8,223 nucleotides of DNA from JACMLD01 sp964245425 (lineage in GTDB: Bacteria; Bacteroidota; Bacteroidia; Chitinophagales; Chitinophagaceae). Below the pieces are notes generated by a model that searched no databases, had not been told where the DNA came from, and saw nothing but the letters and a program-made list of their open reading frames with translations. The stretch is taken from NCBI GenBank assembly GCA_964245425.1, contig CAXTMV010000246.1, positions 1 to 8,223 of the forward strand, given 5' to 3'. A program made the translations under genes and the position numbers. Of this stretch, positions 1-6,815 are shown in pieces; position 1 is the first letter of the stretch; the number at the start of each line of letters is the position of its first letter.

Positions 1-473
1 ATTATATAGATGCGTATAAATATAATATTGAAAAAGCATCCATCTCCCTCAATGGCGCCCGCACGGTTTCTAACTATACGGATATCCGGAATTTCTCTGG
101 CATTGCACCGGAACAATTGCAGAACCAGAACTGGCAGTTTTCAGTTACCGTTGGCATTGAAATAAAATTACTGGGCGACAGGAAGCTGCAGTTCAGTGTA
201 GCCGGCGGGGTACAGCCTACCTTTGTATTCAACAGCAATTCTTACCTGATTTCGTCCGATTATAAAAATTATATACAGAGCCCCAACCTGGCCCGCAGCT
301 TTAACGTGCACAGCAATTTTGAAGCGTTCTTTTCTTACCAGACAGGCGGTATCCGCTGGCAGCTGGGCCCGCAGTTCCGCTCACAGCTGCTATCGAGTTA
401 TAGCAACCAGTACCGTGTTCGCGAATACCTAACCGAATTCGGAATCAAGTTTGGCATCAGCAAATCATTCTAA
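1..473 (+). CDS. Outer-membrane beta-barrel protein, C-terminal part (5' end outside window)
   Basis: The reading frame is open from base 3 to the TAA at 471-473, giving 156 residues with no convincing start, so this is the C-terminal part of a longer gene that begins left of the window. The visible protein alternates polar and hydrophobic or aromatic residues in several strand-like stretches, for example WQFSVTVGIEIKLL, LQFSVAGGVQPTFVF, FEAFFSYQTGGIRWQLGPQF and EFGIKFGISKSF, separated by short polar turns. It ends in Phe, the usual C-terminal signature recognised by the BAM outer-membrane assembly machinery. This fits the outer-membrane beta-barrel proteins that are common in Bacteroidota. 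The ligand or role cannot be told from this fragment. A TTG at 117 could be taken as a start, but homologous-looking strand and loop sequence continues upstream of it, so I reject it. Confidence 0.65.
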   Translation, partial: YIDAYKYNIEKASISLNGARTVSNYTDIRNFSGIAPEQLQNQNWQFSVTVGIEIKLLGDRKLQFSVAGGVQPTFVFNSNSYLISSDYKNYIQSPNLARSFNVHSNFEAFFSYQTGGIRWQLGPQFRSQLLSSYSNQYRVREYLTEFGIKFGISKSF

Positions 474-533
474 CCTGTTAACCTTTTACTTTAGCAGCTG
501 CATGGGCGCCTGTTAGCAACTATTTTTTTATCG

Positions 534-541
534 TATTTTTG
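534..541 (+). promoter_or_regulatory. Candidate Bacteroidota -7 box (TAnnTTTG) before the lipoprotein gene
   Basis: TATTTTTG at 534-541 matches the Bacteroidota sigma-A -7 consensus TAnnTTTG exactly. It ends 3 bases before the ATG at 545, so a start site the usual few bases downstream would give a leaderless or nearly leaderless mRNA. No clean TTG -33 element is seen at the expected distance; TTAG at 513-516 is the nearest weak match. The box lies in a T-rich stretch, so a chance match is possible. Confidence 0.45.
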
Positions 542-544
542 CGT

Positions 545-1174
545 ATGAAATATAGCGCGCTTACCTTGTTGACCCTTTGCCTGCTGATCACCGCCTGCAA
601 AAACAATACTGCCCATACTGCACCTGTTACAGTGGCCGCTGCAGATTCGCTGCCGCCAAAGGAAAGTACTGCCGACAGCCTGGCCGCACAAAGCTTTTTC
701 CCGGTGCCGGATTATATTGGCGGCCAGCTGAAGATCATCGATTCTTTAAAGCTGCCACTGACCATTGTACGAAAAAAGACGAATACAAAAGATAAAACAG
801 CAAAAATTTCTATGCTGGACCTTCGCACCCTGGCGCTGAATTTTCAGCAACCCGATATCAGCGAACCAGGCCTGAAAAAATTCTATACCAAAACCAATAT
901 TGCAGACCAAAGTATACCTTCTGTAACACTTATTTACAGCACCGCCGACACTTCACTGCCGGTACAGAAAATAAACGTGTTCATTAAACCCGATCCCATT
1001 GTAAACGATAAGGTAACCGGCATCTATATAGAAAAACTGTTTAGCCGCAACGATACTGTTTACAACCAAAAACTGTTCTGGCAAACAGATAAAGACATGC
1101 AGATTATTACCGAGCAAAGGCTGAAGGGCCATGCACTGGGCACCCAGCAGGTGAAAGTAGTCTTTGGTCATTAG
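545..1174 (+). CDS. Predicted lipoprotein of unknown function (209 aa)
   Basis: I do not recognise the family. The start is taken as ATG 545 rather than the in-frame TTG at 539, because the ATG begins a classic lipoprotein signal: MK, a hydrophobic core to residue 15, then lipobox I15-T16-A17-C18. Signal peptidase II would cut before Cys18, which would be lipidated. The residues after Cys18 are KNNTAH, without the acidic pair typical of the Bacteroidota surface-export signal, so a periplasm-facing anchor is more likely (inference). A polar Ala/Thr/Ser-rich linker to about residue 45 precedes a globular domain with strand-like segments such as QKINVFIKPDPI, DKVTGIYIEKLF and MQIITEQRL. No catalytic motif or further membrane segment is visible. 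The last codons and the TAG stop lie inside a heptamer-repeat arm, so the C-terminal few residues may be recently acquired. It is 95 bp before uvrC on the same strand; a functional link is not implied. Confidence 0.75.
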   Translation: MKYSALTLLTLCLLITACKNNTAHTAPVTVAAADSLPPKESTADSLAAQSFFPVPDYIGGQLKIIDSLKLPLTIVRKKTNTKDKTAKISMLDLRTLALNFQQPDISEPGLKKFYTKTNIADQSIPSVTLIYSTADTSLPVQKINVFIKPDPIVNDKVTGIYIEKLFSRNDTVYNQKLFWQTDKDMQIITEQRLKGHALGTQQVKVVFGH

Positions 1175-1176
1175 TC
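1156..1176 (-). repeat. Left heptamer array (three GACYAAN-like units)
   Basis: Read on the minus strand, three adjacent 7-bp units are seen: GACTAAT (1170-1176), GACCAAA (1163-1169) and GACTACT (1156-1162, degenerate). The array covers the last codons and the stop of the lipoprotein gene. It is in opposite orientation to the array before uvrC. Confidence 0.6.
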
Positions 1177-1249
1177 TGTAGCCGATGGCTCCTGCATTTG
1201 CAAACATGCACTTCCCAACAACATCGATTACAGGCTAAAGACCAACGAC
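1160..1249. repeat. Imperfect inverted repeat between the lipoprotein gene and uvrC
   Basis: Bases 1160-1181 and 1228-1249 are reverse complements at 18 of 22 positions. In RNA two of the four mismatches become G-U pairs (1175/1234 and 1181/1228), leaving only 1163/1246 and 1170/1239 unpaired. The arms enclose a 46-base loop (1182-1227). There is no T-run after the right arm, so this is not a standard intrinsic terminator. The arms are made of the heptamer units listed separately, which suggests a small palindromic repeat element rather than a protein-binding operator (inference). Confidence 0.6.
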
Positions 1250-1267
1250 GCCCGACTAAAGACTATC
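1233..1267 (+). repeat. Right heptamer array (five GACYAAN-like units) abutting the uvrC start
   Basis: Five contiguous 7-bp units are seen: GGCTAAA, GACCAAC, GACGCCC, GACTAAA, GACTATC. The third is the most diverged. Two bases (CC) separate the array from the uvrC ATG at 1270, so the repeat forms the whole translation-initiation region of uvrC. The style resembles the short tandemly repeated heptamers described in cyanobacteria; whether this family is dispersed in this genome needs a genome search. Confidence 0.6.
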
Positions 1268-1269
1268 CC

Positions 1270-3090
1270 ATGACCGCACAGGAATTTCAGCAGATTGCGC
1301 ATACCATACCCGTGAACCCGGGCATTTATAAATATTTTGACCGTCATAAAGAGCTTATCTATGTGGGCAAGGCCAAGAGCCTGCGTAAAAGGGTCAGCTC
1401 TTATTTTACCAAAACCTTTACCAGCTATAAAACACATGAGCTGGTCAACCATATCAGGCATATAGAATTTACCATTGTAGATTCAGAGCAGGATGCCCTT
1501 TTCCTAGAAAATTCCCTGATCAAGGAGTTCCAGCCAAAGTATAATATCGACCTCAAAGACGATAAAAGCTTTCCCTATATCGTCATAAAGAAAGAACCCT
1601 TTCCGAGGGTATTCCTCACCCGCAAGAGAATCAAGGATGGCTCGGAATACCTGGGGCCCTTTACATCGGTGGCCAAAGTGCGCGAGTTGCTGAATTTTAT
1701 CCGGCAGAATATCCAGCTCCGCACCTGTAAACTAAACCTCACCGAACAAAATATTAAAAAGGGAAAATTCAAGGTTTGCCTGGAGTACCACCTGGGCAAT
1801 TGCAAGGGCCCCTGCGAGGGCCTGCAACCCGCTGAAGATTACCAGGAAGGCCTGGTACGGTTAAGAAGCCTGTTGAAAGGAAATCTTTCGCCGGTGATAC
1901 AACATTACAAACAGGAGATGGCGGGTTTTGTAACGCATATGCAGTTTGAAAAGGCCGAGATCATCCGCAAGAAGATTGAACACGTTGAGAACTACCAGGA
2001 AAAATCGGTTATTGTTAGCCGTCACCTCGGCAATGTAGACGTATTCAGCATATTAAAAGACGGTGATATTGCTTACGTGAACTTCCTGATGATACAGCAC
2101 GGCACCATCGTACAAACCCATACCATTCAGCTGGTGCCCCACCTGGAAGAAGAAGAGGCCGAAGTACTGTCTTTTGCCATCGGTCAGTTACGCCAAACTT
2201 TTAACAGCCTATCTGCCGAGATCATTGTGCCTTTTGAGATTGATTACCCGGAACCAGGCATTGTTATGACCATTCCAAAAGGCGGTGAAAAAAAGAAACT
2301 GCTGGATCTTTCGCTGAAGAACGTAGACTATTTCAAAGACGAAATAAAAAAGAAAAAGACCCTGCAGCTGGAAGGGAGATCGGATATGGACCGCAAACAG
2401 GTATTGTACCAGTTGCAGGAAGATTTGCAGCTGGCCGATCTTCCGATGCATATTGAATGCTTCGATAATTCCAATTTCCAGGGCAGTTACCCGGTGTCTG
2501 CCATGGTCTGCTTTAAGGAAGGCATACCCAGCAAAAAAGATTACCGCCATTTTAATGTAAAAACGGTGGAAGGCATCAACGATTTTGCTACCATGAAAGA
2601 GGTTGTATATCGCCGTTATAAGCGTTTGAAAGAAGAGGAGCAACCTTTGCCGCAGCTGGTGATCATAGATGGCGGCAAGGGGCAGTTAAGCGCTGCACTG
2701 GAAAGCATTGATGCGCTGGGTTTAAACGGCAAAATGACCCTGGTTGGACTGGCAAAAAATGAGGAGGAGATTTTTTTCCAGGGCGACAAGCAATCGGTAA
2801 AACTGCCCTATAACAGCGATAGCCTTAAACTCATCAGGCGGGTGCGCGATGAGGTGCACCGTTTTGGCATCGGCTTTCACCGCGATAAACGCAGCAAGGG
2901 AACTTTTAAGAATGAGCTGGAAGACATCAAAGGCATTGGCAAGGCCACGGCAGACATGCTGTTAAAAGAGTTCAGGTCGGTAAACAAAGTGCGGGAAGCG
3001 GGGGAAGCAGCCATTGCAAAAGTGGCGGGTGCCTCAAAAGCGGCTATTATCCAACGTTATTTCAATGAAAAAGAAAAGGGGCCAGGATAG
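1270..3090 (+). CDS. uvrC: Excinuclease ABC subunit C (UvrC)
   Basis: UvrC binds UvrB at damaged DNA and makes both incisions of nucleotide-excision repair. The ATG at 1270 gives 606 residues, a normal length, and the typical N-terminus just before the nuclease domain; the in-frame TTG at 1198 would only translate the heptamer repeat. Domains in order: GIY-YIG nuclease for the 3' cut (GIY 18-20, YVG 31-33, Arg41, Glu80, Asn92); a four-cysteine cluster C153, C170, C178, C182, whose last spacings (x7, x3) match the iron-sulfur cysteines of E. coli UvrC; a UVR UvrB-binding helical hairpin at about 208-243; an RNase H-like nuclease for the 5' cut at about 385-540 with the DDH triad Asp399 (ECFDNSN), Asp467 (VIIDGGKGQ) and His530 (DEVHRFG); and tandem helix-hairpin-helix DNA-binding motifs at about 549-604. 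All key residues are present, so it should be active. No SOS-type operator was seen upstream. Confidence 0.97.
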   Translation: MTAQEFQQIAHTIPVNPGIYKYFDRHKELIYVGKAKSLRKRVSSYFTKTFTSYKTHELVNHIRHIEFTIVDSEQDALFLENSLIKEFQPKYNIDLKDDKSFPYIVIKKEPFPRVFLTRKRIKDGSEYLGPFTSVAKVRELLNFIRQNIQLRTCKLNLTEQNIKKGKFKVCLEYHLGNCKGPCEGLQPAEDYQEGLVRLRSLLKGNLSPVIQHYKQEMAGFVTHMQFEKAEIIRKKIEHVENYQEKSVIVSRHLGNVDVFSILKDGDIAYVNFLMIQHGTIVQTHTIQLVPHLEEEEAEVLSFAIGQLRQTFNSLSAEIIVPFEIDYPEPGIVMTIPKGGEKKKLLDLSLKNVDYFKDEIKKKKTLQLEGRSDMDRKQVLYQLQEDLQLADLPMHIECFDNSNFQGSYPVSAMVCFKEGIPSKKDYRHFNVKTVEGINDFATMKEVVYRRYKRLKEEEQPLPQLVIIDGGKGQLSAALESIDALGLNGKMTLVGLAKNEEEIFFQGDKQSVKLPYNSDSLKLIRRVRDEVHRFGIGFHRDKRSKGTFKNELEDIKGIGKATADMLLKEFRSVNKVREAGEAAIAKVAGASKAAIIQRYFNEKEKGPG

Positions 3091-3107
3091 AAATCCAGCC
3101 CCGTTTT
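3078..3107 (+). terminator. Intrinsic terminator overlapping the uvrC stop codon
   Basis: GGGGC (3078-3082) pairs with GCCCC (3098-3102), and inside it GGAT (3085-3088) pairs with ATCC (3093-3096) around an AGAA loop, with a small internal mismatch. GTTTTT follows at 3103-3108. The TAG stop of uvrC (3088-3090) sits at the top of the stem and in the loop, so a terminating ribosome would cover the hairpin. Confidence 0.65.
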
Positions 3108-3165
3108 TAAAATCCAATATCCTATGAAAAACCGTGGTAAAAGTAGCAACAATATTTCACAATCC

Positions 3166-3190
3166 AATACCTCATTAAGGGTATTTTTTT
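3166..3190 (+). terminator. Second, weaker intrinsic terminator downstream of uvrC
   Basis: AATACC (3166-3171) pairs with GGTATT (3180-3185) over an 8-base loop and is followed directly by five more T residues (3186-3190). The stem is short and AT-rich, so it is probably a backup to the hairpin at the uvrC stop. Confidence 0.45.
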
Positions 3191-3219
3191 AGTGTTAATA
3201 AGCATTAAGCGCAGTTTAA

Positions 3220-3261
3220 GCATAAAAAAAGCATCGTAAAAATACGATGCTTTTTTTATGC
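3220..3261. terminator. Bidirectional intrinsic terminator between uvrC and gldN
   Basis: Bases 3220-3238 and 3243-3261 form a perfect 19-bp inverted repeat with a 4-base loop. The core GCATCGTA/TACGATGC is flanked by seven A on the left and seven T on the right, so each strand has a stem followed by a T-run. It lies 16 bp beyond the gldN stop and between two converging genes, the expected place for a shared terminator. The rest of the interval 3091-3277 holds no convincing gene. Confidence 0.9.
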
Positions 3262-3277
3262 GTTATTCAGATTCCAC

Positions 3278-4300
3278 TTAGTAAGACCATAGGTCCTGCT
3301 CGTAGTTGAAGATCTTCTCTTTAATGTTATCGCCTTCCAGCAGGCGTAAAATCGGGTCTTTCACGTAGCCTTCAATGAACAGGTCATTGGGGTTTTCTAC
3401 GGTAGACTTGATGATCCGGCTGGCGAACATACGGCTTTCGAATACTTCTTCCCAGCTTAAGCGGGCGCCGTAATTTTTGCCGTTGTAGGCTTCAAACTTG
3501 GCCAGCATAGGGCGTAAATCGGGGTAGTAAACCCAGAATAGGGGTGTTACATATTTTAAAGAGCCATCAGGATTTTTTTCCGTTTTCATGGGTGCGATAC
3601 CCAGGATGCGGGTGTGGAGCCGCGATGATTCCTTATCGAAAATAACATCTTCCTTTATCCAGAATTTCTCGATGGCATTGGGATCAAACTCGTTGGTGAT
3701 GGTTGTATCCTTCATGGTTGCACCGGTGGGGTCTTTGGCCCAGTCGGGAACCTGTTGGGTAGTGCTTTCACCGACCAGTTTCCGCGCAATGGCACCAAAA
3801 GGCATCGGCGTTGTAAAGCGATCGTCCATGGGGTCAAAAGCTGTTGCTTCACCGCTTTTAATGGCATTCAGCAGAATGATGATAAAACGCTGGTTACCGT
3901 TATCGGCGTCTGCCTTGTATACAAAGGGCAGGTTCATTTTTTCGTGCACATCAATTTCCCTCCACAAACGCTGGCGGTAAACGGCATCGTCCTCACGGAT
4001 ATGCTCATACACCAGGGGTGTTCTTTCCTTTACCAGGTTGCGTTCAACCGCATCATCGTTGCGCAGGCTCTTTTTTATAACACCGAGGTTTAATTCGGGT
4101 TCAGCTGCTACCGGTTTGGTAGTGTCTTTTGCCGGTGTAGCGATGGTAGCCGTGGCATTACCCGCATTTTTGCTGGTACTTTTCTTGGCGGTGGTCCTTT
4201 TCTTGGCTACCCGTTTCTTATTGGTCTGCGCATTTGTGCTGCCAACGCCTACGGCGAGTACAGTTAACAAAAGACACCATTTGATGATACGGTTTTTCAT
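3278..4300 (-). CDS. gldN: GldN, T9SS / gliding motility periplasmic ring protein
   Basis: GldN (PorN) joins the lipoprotein GldK in the periplasmic ring attached to the outer membrane in the type IX secretion system, and contacts the GldM rod. The ATG at 4298-4300 gives 340 residues; a TTG three codons upstream is less likely. A Sec signal peptide spans residues 1-24 (hydrophobic core CLLLTVLAVGVG, cut after STNA). Residues 25-68 are a low-complexity linker, Lys/Arg-rich at first and then Ala/Thr/Pro-rich. The conserved GldN core starts near residue 72, with the signature stretch HIREDDAVYRQRLWREIDV followed by HEKMNLPF at about 100-126. The C-terminus ends EQDLWSY, close to the bidirectional terminator. 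It is the last gene of the gldKLMN set, 34 bp after gldM. Confidence 0.93.
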   Translation of the reverse strand: MKNRIIKWCLLLTVLAVGVGSTNAQTNKKRVAKKRTTAKKSTSKNAGNATATIATPAKDTTKPVAAEPELNLGVIKKSLRNDDAVERNLVKERTPLVYEHIREDDAVYRQRLWREIDVHEKMNLPFVYKADADNGNQRFIIILLNAIKSGEATAFDPMDDRFTTPMPFGAIARKLVGESTTQQVPDWAKDPTGATMKDTTITNEFDPNAIEKFWIKEDVIFDKESSRLHTRILGIAPMKTEKNPDGSLKYVTPLFWVYYPDLRPMLAKFEAYNGKNYGARLSWEEVFESRMFASRIIKSTVENPNDLFIEGYVKDPILRLLEGDNIKEKIFNYEQDLWSY

Positions 4301-4334
4301 TGCTTTCAACTTTTATCTTGGTTATGTATGAAAC

Positions 4335-5927
4335 TTATTTAAGCGTAAAATACGTTCCGTCGATGGTTCTTTTTTTGCCACCGGGGCCTAATACCTGTAT
4401 TTTATCAAAATATACTACGGAACCGGGCGCCTGGCTGGTGATCAGCGCACTGGCAGCTGTCCAGCGGGGACCGTCTACGGTAATTTCCTGTACGATACCG
4501 CTCGGGTTTCTTGCTCCGATCTGGTAGCTTACGATCTGGAAAGGAAAATCGAAATCAGAATCTTTCAGTTTGGCGATACCGCCACCCTGTGATTTAAACA
4601 AGGCAGATGAAATAGCACCGCTGCTAACACCAGCCACCAGGAATTGCGGGTTGGGCAGGGTTTTTACACGCAGGTCGAAAGAACTGGTTTTACCTTTTAC
4701 GGTAATGTTTACTTTACCCATGCCCTGTGTAGTTGGCTTGATATTAAACAGGTCACCACCTGCACCAACAACAGAACCATTGGTGAAACTAACTTTCATA
4801 TCTTCTTTACCACCTGAACCGGAAGAAATAAGTACGGGATTGTCTACATCCATGTATACAACGTTCATTTTAGTGAGGAACATAGAGGCACCTGAAGGTG
4901 TACCCACTGTATATTTCACTACTTCATCTTTTGTTTCTTTCTTGCCATCGGGCGTGGTGTATTCAATTTTAACGGCTACTGAGTGCTCGCCGGCACCCTG
5001 TGCAGTGGTTTTGAAAGTTGCCTTGCCATCGGTCAAAGACATGTGCTGTCCGTTGATGGTGATATTGGGCTGGGCAGCATCGCTGTAAGCACCGATACCG
5101 GCAGTGATTTCAATGTCTTCATTCGGCATGGCATAGGTTCTGTTCACCTGCGTGATGGCCGCGAATTTGTTGTATACCACTTTCACCTGTCCAACCTGTG
5201 AGTGGATATAGTCCACCAGCTGGGCTTCAGAGTTCTTAACATCGTTCTCAAATTTGCTGAGAACGGTTAAAGAAGCAATGGTAGGTGTCATGTGAAAATA
5301 ACTGTAGGTCCAGTCTTTTGCTGAGTCAGCTGTTCTTTCGGCATGTGCTTTTTCAGGAACAGTCATATCCAGCGGAAGCGTTCTCAGGAACTCTGCTTTC
5401 TTGGCAGCGATTGATTTTGCCAGGTCCGGGATGTCTTTGAACTCGTTGGGGTCCAGTACAGCCAGTACGTTCTTTTTGTAGGCAGACAGGGCATCATACA
5501 TTTTCTGTCCTTCGCCTTTATCGAAATCCTTATCGGGTGCAAACAAACGGGTAGCTGCGTCCAGGTCGTCTTCTTTGAATTCTTCCTTTCCTTCAGCATC
5601 TGTTTTAAGACCAGATTCTTCTTTCAGTTTCTGCTTCATGGATTCCAGGTAACCGCTCAATGTAGCGGACAGCTGTTTAACCTGTGCAGCCTTGGGCGCC
5701 CATATTTCAGCTTTGGCTTTGGTTTGCGGGTCGGCTACTTCTGTTTTAAAGGCATCATATATAACGGCATTCTTTTTATCGAGTGCCGAATTGGAGGTTA
5801 CAATACTTTTATCTACGGTTTTAAAGGCTTCCAGTACTTCATTAGATACATTCAGCGCCAGCAATGCTGTAAGCACCAAATACATCATATTGATCATCTT
5901 TTGCCGGGGCTCTTTTGGTAAAGACAT
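4335..5927 (-). CDS. gldM: GldM, T9SS / gliding motor periplasm-spanning protein
   Basis: GldM (PorM) is the rotor-like inner-membrane protein of the T9SS motor. One transmembrane helix lies inside GldL helices, and a long periplasmic part passes energy to the GldK-GldN ring. The 530 residues match the family length. The N-terminus MSLPKEPRQKMINMMYLVLT is characteristic: Arg8 corresponds to the conserved Arg9 of Flavobacterium johnsoniae GldM, and the helix runs about residues 13-30 (NMMYLVLTALLALNVS). From the known PorM/GldM structures, a helical D1 domain (about 35-215, rich in Lys/Glu/Ala helices here) is followed by three beta-sandwich domains D2-D4. The last half of this protein is Gly/Thr/Val-rich strand-like sequence, as expected. 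A 103-bp gap with an AT-rich hairpin separates it from gldL. Confidence 0.96.
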   Translation of the reverse strand: MSLPKEPRQKMINMMYLVLTALLALNVSNEVLEAFKTVDKSIVTSNSALDKKNAVIYDAFKTEVADPQTKAKAEIWAPKAAQVKQLSATLSGYLESMKQKLKEESGLKTDAEGKEEFKEDDLDAATRLFAPDKDFDKGEGQKMYDALSAYKKNVLAVLDPNEFKDIPDLAKSIAAKKAEFLRTLPLDMTVPEKAHAERTADSAKDWTYSYFHMTPTIASLTVLSKFENDVKNSEAQLVDYIHSQVGQVKVVYNKFAAITQVNRTYAMPNEDIEITAGIGAYSDAAQPNITINGQHMSLTDGKATFKTTAQGAGEHSVAVKIEYTTPDGKKETKDEVVKYTVGTPSGASMFLTKMNVVYMDVDNPVLISSGSGGKEDMKVSFTNGSVVGAGGDLFNIKPTTQGMGKVNITVKGKTSSFDLRVKTLPNPQFLVAGVSSGAISSALFKSQGGGIAKLKDSDFDFPFQIVSYQIGARNPSGIVQEITVDGPRWTAASALITSQAPGSVVYFDKIQVLGPGGKKRTIDGTYFTLK

Positions 5928-5930
5928 GGG

Positions 5931-5955
5931 TGATTGAATTAATTGTAATTAATCA
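5931..5955. repeat. AT-rich inverted repeat just upstream of the gldM start
   Basis: TGATT (5931-5935) and AATTA (5937-5941) pair with TAATT (5946-5950) and AATCA (5951-5955) around a 4-base loop, with one bulged base at 5936. On the gldM-coding strand the hairpin ends 3 bases before the ATG, so it could affect ribosome access; a role is inference only, since AT-rich palindromes arise easily. The remaining gldL-gldM gap shows no promoter. Confidence 0.45.
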
Positions 5956-6030
5956 GGTTTTTCATTGTACGATTAGGGTAGCGGATATGGAATCAAACAA
6001 AGTGACTGTTCTTTTCTCTATCCCGTCTAA

Positions 6031-6795
6031 TTACTGCTTTCCCTGCATAGCGGTCAGCATGTTACCATATACCTGGTTCAGGCTGCCGAGGTTCTTAGCC
6101 AGCAAAGCAATCTGTTCCTGCGTTTTCTTGGCATCTGCTACGCTGCCCTGCATGGCCTGTGAAGCGGTAGCCAGGTTGCTGTAGAAGTTGTTCATTGCCT
6201 TCAGGTGGTTATTGGTATCCTGTAATTCCAGTTCGTAAATGGTATTCAGTGAACCCAGGTTCTTCGTCAACACCTGTACCTGGCCATGGAACTGCTTGGT
6301 AGATTCTGATGCATCGTTGAAAGACTGCATAGTGGCAGCAGACTTTGTGTAAGCATCTTTCATCAGGCCCAGTGCGCCGGTGGCTTCTTTTGTTTTAGCG
6401 GTGTAATCAGAAGTAGCGGTAACCACTTCGGAAACATCTTTTATCTGGTTAACGGAAGTTCCAAATTTCTGGAAACCTTCACTCAGTTTTTTCAGGTTAG
6501 CAGGAGTAATGTCTGCTTCGCTCATCATTTTATCCATAGCATTCAAAGAAGAGTTGCCTGAAGCGGCGCCCATTTTAGGCAATGCTTCAGCCAGGGCTGC
6601 CATTTCCTGACCGGGAGGCGGTAAGAATGCATATATCAAAAAGATTGCTGCTTCTGTTAAAAGACCAATGGTCAGCATCTGGTTTGCAAAAGTGAGGTGA
6701 AGGATTTTAGCCCAGGCACCAAAGATTACTACTGCAGCGCCAACGCATACAAATACATTTACTAGTTTGTCTGTAGATCTGCTTACTCCAGCCAT
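6031..6795 (-). CDS. gldL: GldL, T9SS / gliding motor inner-membrane protein
   Basis: GldL (PorL) forms the inner-membrane ring around the GldM helices and is the proton-conducting part of the T9SS motor. The protein has 254 residues. Two transmembrane helices are clear: about 12-31 (VNVFVCVGAAVVIFGAWAKI) and about 40-58 (MLTIGLLTEAAIFLIYAFL). Glu48 in the second helix fits the conserved membrane glutamate shown to be essential in F. johnsoniae, and Lys30 and His33 sit at the end of the first. The rest is a cytoplasmic, Ala/Gln/Asn/Lys-rich region expected to be helical or coiled-coil. It contains a repeated stretch: KNLGSLNTIY in residues 175-191 and KNLGSLNQVY in 231-247. No Shine-Dalgarno is seen; the bases before the ATG are A-rich, as usual in the phylum. 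It lies between gldK and gldM. Confidence 0.95.
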   Translation of the reverse strand: MAGVSRSTDKLVNVFVCVGAAVVIFGAWAKILHLTFANQMLTIGLLTEAAIFLIYAFLPPPGQEMAALAEALPKMGAASGNSSLNAMDKMMSEADITPANLKKLSEGFQKFGTSVNQIKDVSEVVTATSDYTAKTKEATGALGLMKDAYTKSAATMQSFNDASESTKQFHGQVQVLTKNLGSLNTIYELELQDTNNHLKAMNNFYSNLATASQAMQGSVADAKKTQEQIALLAKNLGSLNQVYGNMLTAMQGKQ

Positions 6796-6815
6796 AGTTT
6801 TCGTTTTTTAGAGTT

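Noticed and set aside
491..530. Possible terminator hairpin after the beta-barrel gene (TAGCAG/CTGTTA)
   Set aside because: It is a six-pair stem with a G-U pair and a large loop, and the T-run is several bases away; too weak to call.
1198..1269. TTG start giving UvrC 24 extra residues
   Set aside because: The extension only translates the heptamer repeat and does not resemble UvrC N-termini; ATG 1270 fits the family.
2209..2643. 144-codon minus-strand ORF inside uvrC
   Set aside because: It is antisense to conserved UvrC sequence including the nuclease motifs, with no recognisable protein features.
3111..3169. Direct repeat AATCCAATA (3111-3119 and 3161-3169)
   Set aside because: Nine AT-rich bases repeated once in an intergenic region; chance is likely and no further structure supports it.
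3124..3192. A 22-codon ORF (MKNRGKSSNN...) between uvrC and gldN
   Set aside because: Its last codons are the T-run of the second terminator hairpin, and it has no visible promoter or ribosome-binding site; it is most likely chance.
4570..5088. 172-codon plus-strand ORF inside gldM
   Set aside because: It is an antisense shadow of conserved GldM coding sequence; Pro- and Ser-rich with no family resemblance.
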